Shown: piece by piece, positions 12,136-22,539 of the stretch
Layout: every line of letters begins with the position of its first letter
Numbering within the stretch: the stretch's first letter is position 1
From: Planococcus citri
Lineage: Eukaryota; Arthropoda; Insecta; Hemiptera; Pseudococcidae
DNA: 64,000 nt
Assembly: GCF_950023065.1 (NCBI RefSeq)
Contig: NC_088677.1
Location: 17,877,230 to 17,941,229 of the forward strand
Direction of reading: 5' to 3'
Translations under genes and position numbers: made by a program
Notes under the pieces: model-generated
Databases searched by the model: none
Seen by the model: only the letters and a program-made list of their open reading frames with translations
What the model was told of the DNA's origin: nothing

Positions 12136-12504
12136 GTAAGTAATTATTTCCGATTTTTGTTGATATTTACTGCATTTTTTTTCAAATTTTGCTTGCTTCT
12201 TGTGTTTTTATTCCCTCAAGAATGATCCGAATTTATGTTCGGTAAAATATGTGCATTTTTCTTAAATATAATCAATCTATAAACATTGTGCGCGACATAT
12301 TATTGATTCCGAGCTGGTAAATTGTGAATCGTGAAAAATAATTGAAATTGCGAATAAATCGAAGTTGATCTCAAATTGTGTCGAAGGGGCGAAGCTACAA
12401 AGAGAATAAATTGTCATTTCTTGGGTCTCACAGTACATGTTGTTTAGTTTGTTATTTTTGTTCACTTTAAGCACAGTGTCCGTTTGTATTGTTGTAAAGT
12501 AGCA

Positions 12505-13342
12505 ATGGCTTCTGTAGGCATTTTTGTGGATTTTATGAATGTTGATCAGACAAAAATGTATAATGATGAGAACACTACATATATTGTTTTGAAGGGGCGC
12601 AGGCGCGGGGGAAACCATCATCCCCTTGTACAGGTGGAGCAGTGGCCCCCGTTGAATGCCCATGCTTACATATTGCAGCTACCAGTTTTTGATCCCCAAA
12701 TGGGTAAGGAATAATTTGCCTATATTATTTTTTTTTCAGTATATGTCCTTTCATTTTTAATATTATTCATTTCGTGATTATGATGTGTGTTATTTATAGT
12801 GAATGTGATGGTATCACATTACCACAGCCTGAAGTGTGCAGAGGGCTGCCGTTATTCCATTAATCTAAAAATGCCACTAATCAATCAAACCATGTCTTAT
12901 GATGGGCAAAGTTTAGTTAGGCAGGCTGTAATGCCTGCAAACTCGCAGGGAGCACAGCTTCCTGAAAATGAGCCTCTGGTGAGTATATATTTCCGTAATA
13001 TTTGTATTGGTTTCTTAATAATAAAGTGAGACTAAAACCTTCATATTTTGCTTTTTAATAGGTTATTCCAGCCTTTCCATTAGAACGGATGCCCAACTGG
13101 CCATTTTATTGTAGACACGTTCTACTTACGATGGATGCTTAGGATTTGTATCAATTTTTCTATGATTTTTCTAGCTACACAGAGGTATACAAGATGTTTC
13201 CAGAATCGTTTACATATTGGAAAATAAGAAAAAGTCAGCGATTGGTTATAGATGCAGTTTTAGAGGAAAAGTACAAATGAAAGATCTAACTACATGTCCT
13301 GTTTCTGGAGCAATTCGCTTTTTGTACAATGTTGCAGATCAG
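12505..13342 (+). CDS. Unrecognised multi-exon gene, interrupted at its 3' side
   Basis: Exon 1 is 12505-12703 (ATG at 12505; VGIFVDFMNVDQTKMYNDEN), with donor GTAAGG leaving one base. Exon 2 is 12800-12978, starts with the two bases completing a Val codon, and ends at GTGAGT in phase 0. Exon 3 starts at 13062 after TTTTTAATAG; it either ends at TAG 13140-13142 (about 152 aa in all) or splices from a GT at 13119. Exon 4, 13175-13342, is 56 open codons (LHRGIQDVSRIVYILENKKK onward) between TTTTTCTAG and GTAAGT in phase 0. The matched phases argue for a real gene. I do not recognise the family; no signal peptide or membrane helix is seen. The intron after exon 4 runs into a Ty3/gypsy fragment at 13557, which may have removed the 3' exons. 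Confidence 0.6.
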
Positions 13343-13556
13343 GTAAGTAAATTTAATTCTTCACACGTTACATAGAAATATTTTACGCGGTTGGTAACAT
13401 TATTGCCACATGTTAATTTTTAATCCACATTTTTTTTCATGTATGTCATTAGTAACATATGTAACCTATAGAGGGTTGATTTAATTGATTTCTTACTTGT
13501 AATTTAATGTTAAAAATGTTTTAATTAATGTTAAAAACATTCAATTACAGGAACAC

Positions 13557-14115
13557 TGTCGGTGGTCCCAGTTTGGATAAAGAGATAGCGTCATTAGATG
13601 CTGATTATGCCAGGTGTAAGGAATTTGCGAAATTACCTGCCAAAGTACTGATTTATCCATGGGAACAGCCCAGTGGACCTTGGAGCCGAATTCATGTCGA
13701 TATCGGTCAGTTGAAAAACAATTATTTCCTGATCATCGTCGATGCCTACTCCAAATGGATAGAGGTCTATGTTCTTCGAAATACAGACTTCGACGTAATT
13801 ATCAAATGTTTCGGTGATTGTTTTGCCCGATTTGGAGTTCCCAAAGTACTCGTTTCTGACAATGGTCCGCAATTTGTTTCGGCGGATACCGAATTATACC
13901 TGAAAACGAATGGCATCCTTCATCTTACATCGACTGCGTATTTTCTTGCCAGCAACGGTCTTGCAGAACGTGCAGTGCAAACGGTAAAGAAAGGATTGCA
14001 CAGTGAAACGAATGGTTCGATTGTTCAACGTTTAAGTCTGTACACCATTTTATCAAACATCCATGCACTCAAAAAACGATATAGTGATGTTACCTTTACC
14101 AAAACAGATAGTTGA
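13557..14115 (+). pseudogene. Ty3/gypsy integrase core fragment
   Basis: This is the rve-type integrase catalytic core with all three acidic residues: Asp in RIHVDIGQ (codon 13699-13701), Asp in VSDNGPQF (13858-13860) and Glu in GLAERAVQ (13966-13968), giving D-x52-D-x35-E. The end of the HHCC region precedes it (GGPSLDKEI...YPWEQPSGPWSRIHVD). Integrase joins the reverse-transcribed element to host DNA. The core is open and unusually clean, but the frame runs out after the catalytic Glu region into unrelated sequence ending TGA at 14113, with no integrase C-terminus, no LTR and no reverse transcriptase nearby. It directly follows an intron-like region of the 12.5 kb gene. Confidence 0.85.
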
Positions 14116-14124
14116 AACACTTAT

Positions 14125-15345
14125 TTTTCTTCAAAAAATTAGAACTAGCTGACAATTTTGACAAAAAGCAGAAGTTTTGAAAATTTTGGCTAAAAGCAAA
14201 GTTTTTTTTTTTTACAAAATCAAGTATAAATTTATTTTGGCAAAAAATTGTTTTTTTTTCATAAAAAAAATTGATTAACAACAATTTGGCAAAAAAGAGG
14301 ATTTTTTTTGAAAATTTTGGCAAAAAGCAGAAGTTTTTTCTTGGCAATTTATACAAAAGTTAGCAGTTTTTTTTATAATTTTGACAAAAAAATAAACTTC
14401 TTTACAATTGTCACATAAACGAGACTTTTTTGACAATTTAGGCAAAAACAGAACTCTGCACACAATTCTGGCAAAAAACATAACAAGGACTTCTTAGGAT
14501 AACCAATAATTTTGGCAAAAGCATGAATTTTCGATATTTTTGATACTAACAAAGTTTTTTGGTTATTTCTGCGAGAAATATTATTTTGTCAAAAAAGTAG
14601 AACTTGCTGACAATTTTGACAAAGAGCAAAAGTTTTGAAAAATTTGGCTAAAAGCAGAACTTTTTTTACAATACCTTATGTATTTATTTTTGCAAAAAAA
14701 AAAAAAAAAAAAAAAAAAAAACACAAAAAACACAAAAAAAATGCAATGGGCTGTACACGGCAAGCAGTAAGCAGTAGGTAAGTAAGTAATAAATGTTGAC
14801 AATGATTTGGCAAAAAACAGGACTTTTTAGAATAATTTGGGCAAAAGCAAGAATTTTTGCCAATTTTGGCAACAGGATTTTTTTGAACATTTCGGCAAAA
14901 AGCAGGAATTTTTTTGACAATTTTTACAAAAGTTGTGAGTTTTTTATAATTTTGACAAAGAAAGAACTTCTTTATAATTTTGACATAAACGAGACTTTTT
15001 TGACAATTCTGGCAAAACACATTATAAGGAGTTTTTAGGATAATTTTAGCAAAAGCAGGAATTTTCAAAACTTTTGCTACTATCAAAGTTTTTTGGTCAT
15101 TTCCGCAAAAAAATGACTTTTTTGATAACGTCAAAAACAAGGTATTTTTCAACAATTTAGGCAAAAATGATTCTTTTTTGACAATTTTTCTGGCTGAATA
15201 TAAAAATTTTTAAAACAATTTTGCAAAGAACATTGTGTTTTTTTGACAATTTTGACAGAAGTGAGGATTTTTTTTTATAATATTGACAAAAACGAGACTT
15301 TTTTGATTTGGCAAAATCAGGAATTTTTGGCAAGTTCGCGGTGGC
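14125..15345. repeat. Degenerate minisatellite of about 30-36-base units
   Basis: The motif family GGCAAAAAGCAGAATTTTTT, alternating with GACAATTTT, recurs dozens of times. On a larger scale the block near 14130-14570 recurs at about 14590-15160 (TAGAACT-GCTGACAATTTTGAC at both starts, then the ACGAGACTTTTTTGACAATT and ATAACAAGGA/ATTATAAGGA landmarks), so the array has a second period of about 455-460 bases. A run of about 25 A lies at 14695-14720. The many minus-strand ORFs rich in Phe, Lys and Cys are artefacts of the repeat. Confidence 0.75.
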
Positions 15346-15479
15346 GATTTTTTGCATTATCAGAAAGTGCAGGTACCACGATAGGATGTACCTTGCATCT
15401 CATGTCGACTTTGCAGCAAAGATGCGGTGTGTCTTAAAGTGAGTTTTTTTTTGTTTGTTTTTGTTTTATACAATAATAT

Positions 15480-15870
15480 GTAATTGTAGGAAGACATTGG
15501 TCGTCTACAAAAGGAAATTAAGTCCGAGTCTAAACAACTCCAAATACTAAATACAGAGATTAAAACTTCTTCGAGAAATGAAAAATCCCTCTAGTGGCTC
15601 CATTAAAGGTTCAAATTATTGAAAACTAACTCTTCCCAGCGCATTTGGAAACCGAGGACTCTTCAGGCACAGCTTTTACTGATAATGCAGCTGCAGAAAT
15701 AAATACTATCAGAAATGAGTGACCAGATTCAAATCATCTCTTATGCATATTCCATGTGCTTCAAGCAGTATGGAGGTGGTTGTGGGATAGAGCTAATGCT
15801 ATCGAATCAGACGATCGAATTGAGCTTATGAGCAGCTTTAATAATAATTATAATATAATTATTTAGGTAT
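15480..15870 (+). pseudogene. MULE-like transposase relic (single copy)
   Basis: From 15642 the frame reads HLETEDSSG, then FTDNAAAEIN, and after one TGA continues HLLCIFHVLQAVWRWLWD and DRIELMSSF, closing at about 15868. The TDN-x-AAE segment followed by LLC-x-FHVLQ-x-x-WRWLW is typical of MULE-type (MuDR-like) DDE transposases, where the Asp of TDN is catalytic. The stop replaces a residue just before the PDS segment. Upstream at 15489 lies a coiled-coil-like exon start (EDIGRLQKEIKSESKQLQI) after a TTGTAG acceptor. The same region occurs in each 2,590-base tandem unit with more damage. Confidence 0.65.
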
Positions 15871-16070
15871 TTAATATGATTATATTAAAAGAAAAATTAT
15901 TTTGAAAATAGATTACCTATATTATGTAAATCAAGAAATAATTATTAATAAAATTCAATTTATAAGGGCGAATTCTCTCTTTTTTTGTAATTAGACTCTT
16001 ATCAAAATTGTATCAAAACTTTCATAACTGAAACTGAAAAAAATAACAAAACAGCTAGCTCTGATTACAG

Positions 16071-16345
16071 TTCAAGTGCTTCCAATATACCAGACACTAC
16101 CCGATGGTAACCACTATATTATTGTAGCAATGAATTTCGGAGACACAATTTACGTGAGTAGATGGATGCGGGATCCTCTGGTCGCAGTACTCATAGGATT
16201 TGGAATTCCGGAACAAGTTATCGACAGTTTCGAATTATGTTCAAAAGTCAATAACTGGAGTGATGAACAACAAGCAAAAGTTCTTCCAATGTACCTTTCT
16301 GACTTGGCATTGGAAGATTTCAGAAATATTCCAGATCGTCAATGA
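16071..16345 (+). CDS. Exon related to the N-terminus of the 62.9 kb RING gene
   Basis: Open from acceptor GATTACAG at 16071 to TGA at 16343. It encodes QVLPIYQTLPDGNHYIIVAM, then NFGDTIYVSRWMRDPL and a charged tail. The W-M-R-D-P-L segment and the spacing to the preceding FG match the intact RING protein at 62946 (FGYF...WIRGPLILRILMALAHP). Sequence resembling that gene's 3' end follows at about 16985-17050. So this looks like a paralogue that lost its RING. A nearly identical exon is in each tandem unit at 23700, 26290 and 28880. Confidence 0.45.
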
Positions 16346-16374
16346 AATTCACAATTACAACCACAATTTTGGAG

Positions 16375-16590
16375 GCTTTTAACGAAAAAGCTCAAAAGGA
16401 AGCAAGCGAAAATATACTACTTACCTGATTTCAAAACGATTACGAAAAAATATTACAATATTTAACAGATATTTTAAATCTTTGCAATAGTGTCAACCCT
16501 AATATGGAAGAATCTGTAAAATGCAAACACGTTTTAAAAGGATTAAAATCGGATATCCATAAAGCCATTTCTCTTCCCCTTTCGTCCAGT
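16375..16590 (+). pseudogene. Ty3/gypsy gag relic
   Basis: The frame reads AFNEKAQKEASENILL, one stop, then FQNDYEKILQYLTDILNLCN and MEESVKCKHVLKGLKSDI before diverging. The pattern of a short helix with an L-C-x-x-V turn followed by a K-x-x-H-x-L-K-G-L segment is that of Ty3/gypsy capsid regions. This copy is in one frame where the tandem-unit copies carry a two-base insertion, so it is closer to the ancestor there. Confidence 0.55.
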
Positions 16591-16869
16591 AAGTACACTT
16601 TCATCTTCAACTTTTTCGACCCCAACCATTTAGTCCCTTCATTTTTGGACCACACCCTTTTCAACGTCAATCAGTTTTCAAAGAAGTCCAATTGAGTTTC
16701 ATCCATTCAAACATGATTCCACCCGTACATCTAAATAAAAATATGGTTGGTGAATTAGTCCAAAAAAATGTAGACAAATGAGTTTCCTTGAATTTGAAAG
16801 CACTCACGCTCGATAGATTTTTTTCTCTTAATTTTTTTGAACAATTATTGTAAAAAAAAATATAAAATA

Positions 16870-17330
16870 TTTTACAATAAATAAGTAACTTGATAAAAAA
16901 ACATAAATATTTCAGCCAAAGCTAAGTTAATTTTAATAAATATTTCAAGTCTAGAATAAAGTCATCGATTTAAAATGTTGTTTCATCAAAATTCATTTTA
17001 TGGTGAAATTAGCAATTTGTATAAATTATTGGGTGAATAAGTAAGTAAGTAAGCAAGTAAGTACCCTTCAATCATAAAAACTTATTCCTGTCTCCAGAGT
17101 TCCTATCAAATCACAATATTCATATTTGAAATCGTCATTCAACGTCTTGGTAATCTCAAATCTCTCAAACCATTTAAAGCAAACCTGCTCATTTTCATGC
17201 CAACCAAGACACAAATCACAATAATTTAATCATAAAAAATCAACAAAGACAAATATATTATGACCAATGTAAACACACCACTTCACATACACGATATTGA
17301 AAAAAATTACATGATTTTTTTTTTGAGTTT
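16870..17330. other. Non-coding stretch with a GTAA-rich microsatellite
   Basis: AT-rich with a (AGTA)n-like tract at 17038-17063 and the line AGTACCCTTCAATCATAAAA, which recurs at 33523. Part of 16880-17050 resembles 33540-33650 and, at 16985-17050, the 3' end of the RING gene near 63485-63545. No exon is seen. Confidence 0.5.
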
Positions 17331-17386
17331 TCCTTGGGAAAGAAAAATAAATATTTCATTCTGTTTCTTTTTTTTTTTTGTTTCAG

Positions 17387-18143
17387 TATGTCGAATCCAA
17401 GGTGGAGCCCTCATAATTCGAGGATAGTGACTCTGTGCTCCTCCGAAGCAGGTTATCGAGAAGGGAAGAGTCACATGGGATGGCACTCCGTATGCCCCCT
17501 ATTATGCTGCCATTTCTTCAATTGCTACTTTTGGGCAATGAGGGTAATTTTCTGTTGTTTTTTTTCTTTTTTTTGGTACTATAGTTTGATAAAATTAGAT
17601 AATAATCTTATTTATTTTCAGAATGGTTTTCTGGAGGTCCTAAGAAGGGTGAATGAAAATGAGGAGATTCCTCCTCCTGCAGTCGATTTCCATGACACCT
17701 GTAAGCGTTTTTGTATATATTTACAAAGAGTAAGCAATTAATTAACATTATTACCTAACTATTATTATTACTATAATTTATAATACTGGGTTACGTTTTC
17801 GTTTTTAGTATAGAAATGCGATTCCACCAGCACATCTAAATAAAAATATGGTTAGCTGTTTTTTTCTTTCTTTTTTAAGTTTAACGAAATTTTTTCAAAA
17901 ACATAATCTATTCTAATGTTTTTATCATGTGTCACAGGAAAATGGTGATGATGATGGGATCAAAACGGATTTCAGCTGTAAAATGTGTAACATGAGTTCT
18001 ATAAGTAAACAATACTTAATAGGTATATGAACCATTTAAAATCACATCAGCACAAATCTAACTGTGAAAACTTGGTAAACGACTTTTCGGGAGAAAATTT
18101 GAAAATTTCAGTTATCCAGGAGGAGAGGGCAATTAAAGAAAAG
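17387..18143 (+). CDS. Copy C of the CHFFN/FWAMR family, with a C2H2 zinc-finger exon
   Basis: Exon 17387-17543 (acceptor TTTCAG) carries RIVTLCSSEAGYREGKSHMG, WHSVCPL, CCHFFNCYFWAMR and ends at GTAATT in phase 0. Exon 17622-17729 encodes NGFLEVLRRVNENEEIPPP to LQR with donor GTAAGC, phase 0. Exon 17809-17850 encodes YRNAIPPAHLNKNM, phase 0. Exon 17938-18143 starts ENGDDDGIKTDFSCKMCNMS and continues, after a frame break at about 18026, with MNHLKSHQHKSN, together a C2H2 finger of the C-x2-C...H-x4-H type. Four phase-compatible exons make this a genuine gene or a young pseudogene; the frame break favours the latter. If expressed it may bind nucleic acid, by inference from the finger only. Confidence 0.55.
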
Positions 18144-18179
18144 GTGGTGTCTCATTTTATGTCCCTTACTTAATAATTT

Positions 18180-18868
18180 TTTTAATCCAAGTTTAAAATT
18201 ATTCATATTTATTTGACTACCATTCATTTCTGATTTGCTTTTAATTGAATTAGAAAAACAAAACCGTAAAAATTAACCTAGAAATAATTGCCTTATACAA
18301 AAAAAAAAAAGAATGAGGAAAAGGTGGGATTTGGAACAAATTTTCGTTTTCAACTCGTTAAATTTTCCATCTCATTCTGTTAAAAATAGCATCTATAATT
18401 GAAATCCAAACCCGAAAAACACAAGTATTTAATGGAGGATATTTCGAAAAAATAAAGAATATGATAGCCTATGAACAATCCATCCCATTAATCTATAAAT
18501 AAAAATTCTCGCTTCCGGACCAAAACAACCTTGACCAATTTTTTGAACACACACTAGGTATTTCATTTAGCGGCGGATCTGGTTCAGAATATTCCACAAA
18601 AATGGACATCGGTCATCAATTTTCGAAAATCCAGGAAATGTATTTATATTATTGATTTTGTTTATTATTATTAAGTATTATTATTACTAGTATAATTATT
18701 ATAAATTATTCGAAGCAATATTTGTATGGCTATGGAAGGGAAAAACTATTTTCTCACATTATTTACATGCAACAAATTTCAAATAATCTGTAAATTTACA
18801 GCGAAGTTATCATCACCATCAATATATAAAACGAATAAAAGATTATAGAAGATGTGAATTTAGGTAAG
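18180..18868. other. No gene recognised
   Basis: AT-rich sequence between the family copy and a small inverted-repeat element, with poly-A at 18299-18310 and no long frame or repeat partner. Confidence 0.5.
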
Positions 18869-18872
18869 CATG

Positions 18873-19195
18873 AAGCTTCCTTTATAGTGGCCGTGGAATT
18901 TTTCTACAGAAAAGACAAATGTGTACATTCAAATGGAAGCATTTATACTGGCTGTGGAATTTTATCAAATTTCTATGGAAAAGTCAAAATTTTTTAACTT
19001 TTCCATAGAAAAGTGATGAATGAGATGAAGATTGAAAACTTTTTATTAAAGTGAATAATCATCAGAATTTATAAGAAATGTTATTATTTTACAAGTTTAG
19101 AGGTTCAAAAGTGCTTAAAATTGAGTTTGAAAAAATTCCACGATTTTCTGTAGACATTTTCTATTGCCAGCTTATCGCCACTATAAAGGAAGCTT
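18873..19195. mobile_element. Small inverted-repeat element (MITE-like)
   Basis: AAGCTTCCTTTATAGTGGC near 18876 is repeated in inverted orientation as GCCACTATAAAGGAAGCTT ending at 19195. The interior repeats GTGGAATTTT/TTTCTA twice. No coding sequence. Target duplications are not clear. Confidence 0.6.
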
Positions 19196-19659
19196 GAACA
19201 AGTAAAAAACTGTTATTTATATTAAAAATAATAGAAAACAACTATAAAGAAAGCCAGAATGGATTTCTATTCGTTTAAAAAAATCGTTGCAATTTTCAAA
19301 TCGCTTGAAAAATCATCCGCGTTCAGTTCAACAACGTGATCGCAAATCGTGTAAAAATATCTATTATTAAAAATTGGAAGATTTTACGAATTTTTATGAG
19401 AAGTTGTCCAACTCCAATACATAAATTTCGTGTGACGAAGTCAAATTTGATAAGTGCGTGGTAAGTAATCACAAAATCGTCCGAGTGTTTGGGTTCTTTA
19501 TTTTTCAGAAATTAGCAGATATTATTACAAATTTTTATGAGAATATGTTTACTGTATTCTAGAATTGCAGGATGACGAAGTCAAATAGGATAAGTGGATG
19601 GTAAGTGATTACAAAATTGTCTGCGTCTATATTCATTACTATAAAGAAATTTTTCGCGA

Positions 19660-19945
19660 ATTCATCAACCATGACCAATCAGACTGCACTCATGTCTGCA
19701 AGTATTCCACCCTTCAAACAGAAACAACCTCAATTATGGTTTCAAAGGCTACAGGTCCCCTATTCGACATCTGTTCAAACAAAGTTGGATTCAAGTACTA
19801 TGTGGCCAAGATCCGCGATTTTTTTTGGCCAATCCACCTGCTGATGAATGATATAAAAACTAAAGAAGAGACTCATCAAAGAATTCAGCAAGCTAAAAGT
19901 AAATTTGACAAACTTGCCATTGATAACAGAGTCAACTTAAAGTGA
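19660..19945 (+). pseudogene. Ty3/gypsy gag N-terminal relic
   Basis: The frame from 19605 contains IPPFKQKQPQLWFQRLQ, the Pro-Pro-Phe...Leu-Trp-Phe start of arthropod Ty3/gypsy gag capsids. The next element, TKF-x-Y-V plus a NPPAD turn, is present but spread over other frames (about 19790-19850), and a charged segment follows. At least two frame breaks, so not functional. Confidence 0.6.
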
Positions 19946-20099
19946 GTTTTTTACCGACTTTTCTTAAGAAAAGTGGAGTACTGTATTTGTTGCGATGGTG
20001 GAAGTTGGGTCGGGGAGTGACTTTTCTTTACGTTTTGAGGGTCTGGGATCACGATACGACCATTCCCGAAAATTCAGGTTTCCTTATATAAGGTTTATA

Positions 20100-20530
20100 T
20101 ATATACAGGCTTGCTACAGCTTATACAGGCCCGTTTCTGGAAGTGACATCGACTATCCGAGACCCGACGCGACGTTCCGAGGCCCGTTAGCGGGTCTCGG
20201 AACGTTTTCCTATTAAAAACTATATTTTCATGATGTACACACTTCAGGGATGCTATAGACAAATTTTTGTCTGGGACTCACAAAGTAGGTATCATACCTA
20301 CAGTATATACAGCTTACCTTACTTCACCCCACACAGAAACTTCATACTCGCGTCATTCCTGTATAAATCACTCTTTAGAGATCGCACCAACGGCTCTAGA
20401 CCAGGCTTGATAGCCGCTAGCAAGGCGCATGCGCGAACGAATTTACCAGGCGCTCTTTAAAATTTTTCTAAGTGTCAAAGACGCGGGCCTCGGATCGTCA
20501 GTACGATGTACCGGGTCTCGGATAGTAAGC
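20100..20530. repeat. Inverted repeats built on CCGAGACCCG / CGGGTCTCGG
   Basis: CTATCCGAGACCCG at about 20152 is inverted at 20511-20524. Between them CGTTCCGAGGCCCG and CGGGTCTCGGAACG form a tight hairpin at about 20171-20204, and GGGCCTCGGATCG recurs at 20485. GC content is clearly above the surroundings. It may be a small palindromic transposon; boundaries are not certain. Confidence 0.5.
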
Positions 20531-20556
20531 AAGTTCCATATAGATATGGATTTAAA

Positions 20557-20859
20557 CTTAGTCATTGTGGTGCCCGTTTTAAGTATACGTAGTCATTGTG
20601 GTGCCCGGTTTTGGGCTTGTGGCGCCCAAATCGGGCACCACAAGGTCTTTTTATATAAAACGATGTAGAATTTCATGAAATGCACTCTAAGGTGAAAAAA
20701 AAATTTTTGAGGCAGGCACCACAAGTATATAGAACGGGCACCACTATGACTAAAAAACCCAAAAAAAATAAACTGCTCCAAAACACCTTTATCATACATA
20801 TATATGTGATCCTCTATGTACGCGGGCACCACAATTACCATAAAAGACCCGGGCACCAC
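20557..20859. repeat. Array of the 10-mer GTGGTGCCCG in both orientations
   Basis: Forward copies at 20567-20576 and 20598-20607; inverted copies (CGGGCACCAC) at 20632-20641, 20735-20744, 20823-20832 and 20850-20859, plus a variant near 20713. The first is preceded by TTAGTCATT and the inverted copy at 20735 is followed by ATGACTAA, so the outer pair also forms a longer inverted repeat. The ORFs here follow from the repeats. Confidence 0.65.
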
Positions 20860-21524
20860 AAGGTACTAGGTACGTGTATATATAGATATATATAGGTATT
20901 AGTATCCAGACTTGTCAACTAATCAATGGGTTAATTTTACTATACAAGTGGACTGACCTACTTGTCAACTATAGTTGACAAGTCATGGGTTAATTTTACT
21001 ATACAAGTCAACTATGAGTTTTCAGAAACTTCCACCAGAGGGCGCATGGCTTAGAAATCAAGGCGCGAGGATGAACGCAGGGTCTACAGTCAATTTGTAG
21101 TAAGTAGAATGTGATGCGCTGGTGGATATGTATGGAAATACATCGATCCTGAGTGTACACGACAACAAATTTGACTTGAAATTTTTCAGTATTTTATTGG
21201 CCCATGGAAAAATTAAAAACATCAAAAATTTTTATGGTGTCCAAGCTTTCTTGTGGTGTCTTAACTTTTTTTAAATTCAAATTATTTCAACTCCATTTTC
21301 AAAATTTTTCTTCAAAATTTAGCCTAAAAATCTGAATACTTTTTTCAACACATAGATTTTTTAAATATTAGATTGGATCTGCAAATAAAATTTTGGTAAG
21401 TGATTTAGAACAGAAATTATGCCAATTTTAAAATTTTGTTCACTTTTCAGCATATATGCCATGCATAGTTGACATGTCTGGTCGCGAGCAAATATATATA
21501 TATATAAGTTTTTTTTGGTTTTTT

Positions 21525-21970
21525 CGATATAACTCAAAAGCTGTAAACTTTTGGATCGTGGTGATAATTTTGGTTTGTAGGGACGGTAAAGGCCTAGTTG
21601 TATGCAAAGTTTCATCAAAATTGGTTTAGCCGTTTTCTAGATATTGAATTTTGAAAAATTGTGAAAAAAAAGTTTAAAGTTCAATAACCTCGAAAACTTT
21701 GAACTTTTGGAGCATGATGGTTATGTCAAAAAATCGGGCTTGTAACCTAGTTATAAGATTATAAATTTGATCAAAATCGGTTCAGCCGTTCCTGAGAAAT
21801 TTCATTTTTAATGAATTTTGTGCAAAGTCACCCTGCAAATTTTGTCGCTCGATAAACGCAGAAGCTGCGAACTTTTGAAACATGCTGATGATGACAAAAT
21901 GTTAGGCAAGTATCCAACGGGTGAAAATTTAAATTTCATCAAAATCGGTTAAGCTGTTCTTGAGTAATTA
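21525..21970. repeat. Three tandem units of about 150 bases
   Basis: Each unit has an AACTTTTGGA-like block, a variable middle and the ending ATCAAAATCGGTT-AGCCGTTC followed by a short T-rich run (units near 21530-21650, 21680-21805 and 21850-21970). The ending is a pattern I associate with dispersed insect repeats. No coding potential. Confidence 0.6.
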
Positions 21971-22245
21971 ATTTTTAAAGTTGATGATTTTTTCAATGTG
22001 CCATTTTACCAAATAAAATTATCGATTTTCGTATTATTTCGAAATTCGACTATTCGCGGATGAATTTTTGGAAATTCGAGTTCGACAAAAAATTGAGGAT
22101 ATTTTTATTGATACAATGTACGTTTAAACGATACGTTTATCGATCAATTTCACGAAAATAGAAATGAAAATTTATCGATTTTCTTATTTCAAATAGGTAG
22201 TCAACATGTATACCTTTTAAAATTGCATTTTGGAAAAGTACAACG

Positions 22246-22320
22246 GTGGACCTGGGGCGAAGGAGTTGGCTTGGTGAGCGGGTGGTACACGGTTCAAATC
22301 GTACCCTAGGAGCAAATTTT
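22246..22320 (+). other. tRNA-like segment (possible SINE head)
   Basis: An A-box-like TTGGCTTGGTGAGCGG (22266-22281) and a B-box-like GGTTCAAATCG (22291-22301) lie only 25 bases apart start to start, too close for a normal tRNA. A GGTAC/GTACC stem encloses the B box. A tract of T and A follows. It could be a degenerate tRNA-derived SINE promoter. Repeated at 24836 and 27426. Confidence 0.25.
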
Positions 22321-22539
22321 TAAAAAATTTTTTTTAATGATTTTTGACAGAAAATGTTGGAATTTATCGATTTTTTTATTTCGAATGTACGCGGATCAAT
22401 TTTGGACTCGATAATTAATCGATATATTCGCGAATAATTAACCAAAAATTAATTAAATGGATTTTTGACAGAAAATGTTGAAATTTATCGATTTTCTTAT
22501 TTCGAATGTAACGCGGATCAATTTTGGACTCAATATCAC

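Noticed and set aside
14096..15357. A series of minus-strand ORFs with many Cys, Phe and Lys residues
   Set aside because: They arise from the CAAAAA/TTTTTG minisatellite and change with its unit; not genes.
20557..20859. CRISPR-like array of short repeats
   Set aside because: The 10-mer occurs in both orientations with irregular spacing.
22246..22320. Functional tRNA gene
   Set aside because: A and B boxes are too close and no cloverleaf with acceptor stem can be drawn; kept only as a tRNA-like segment.
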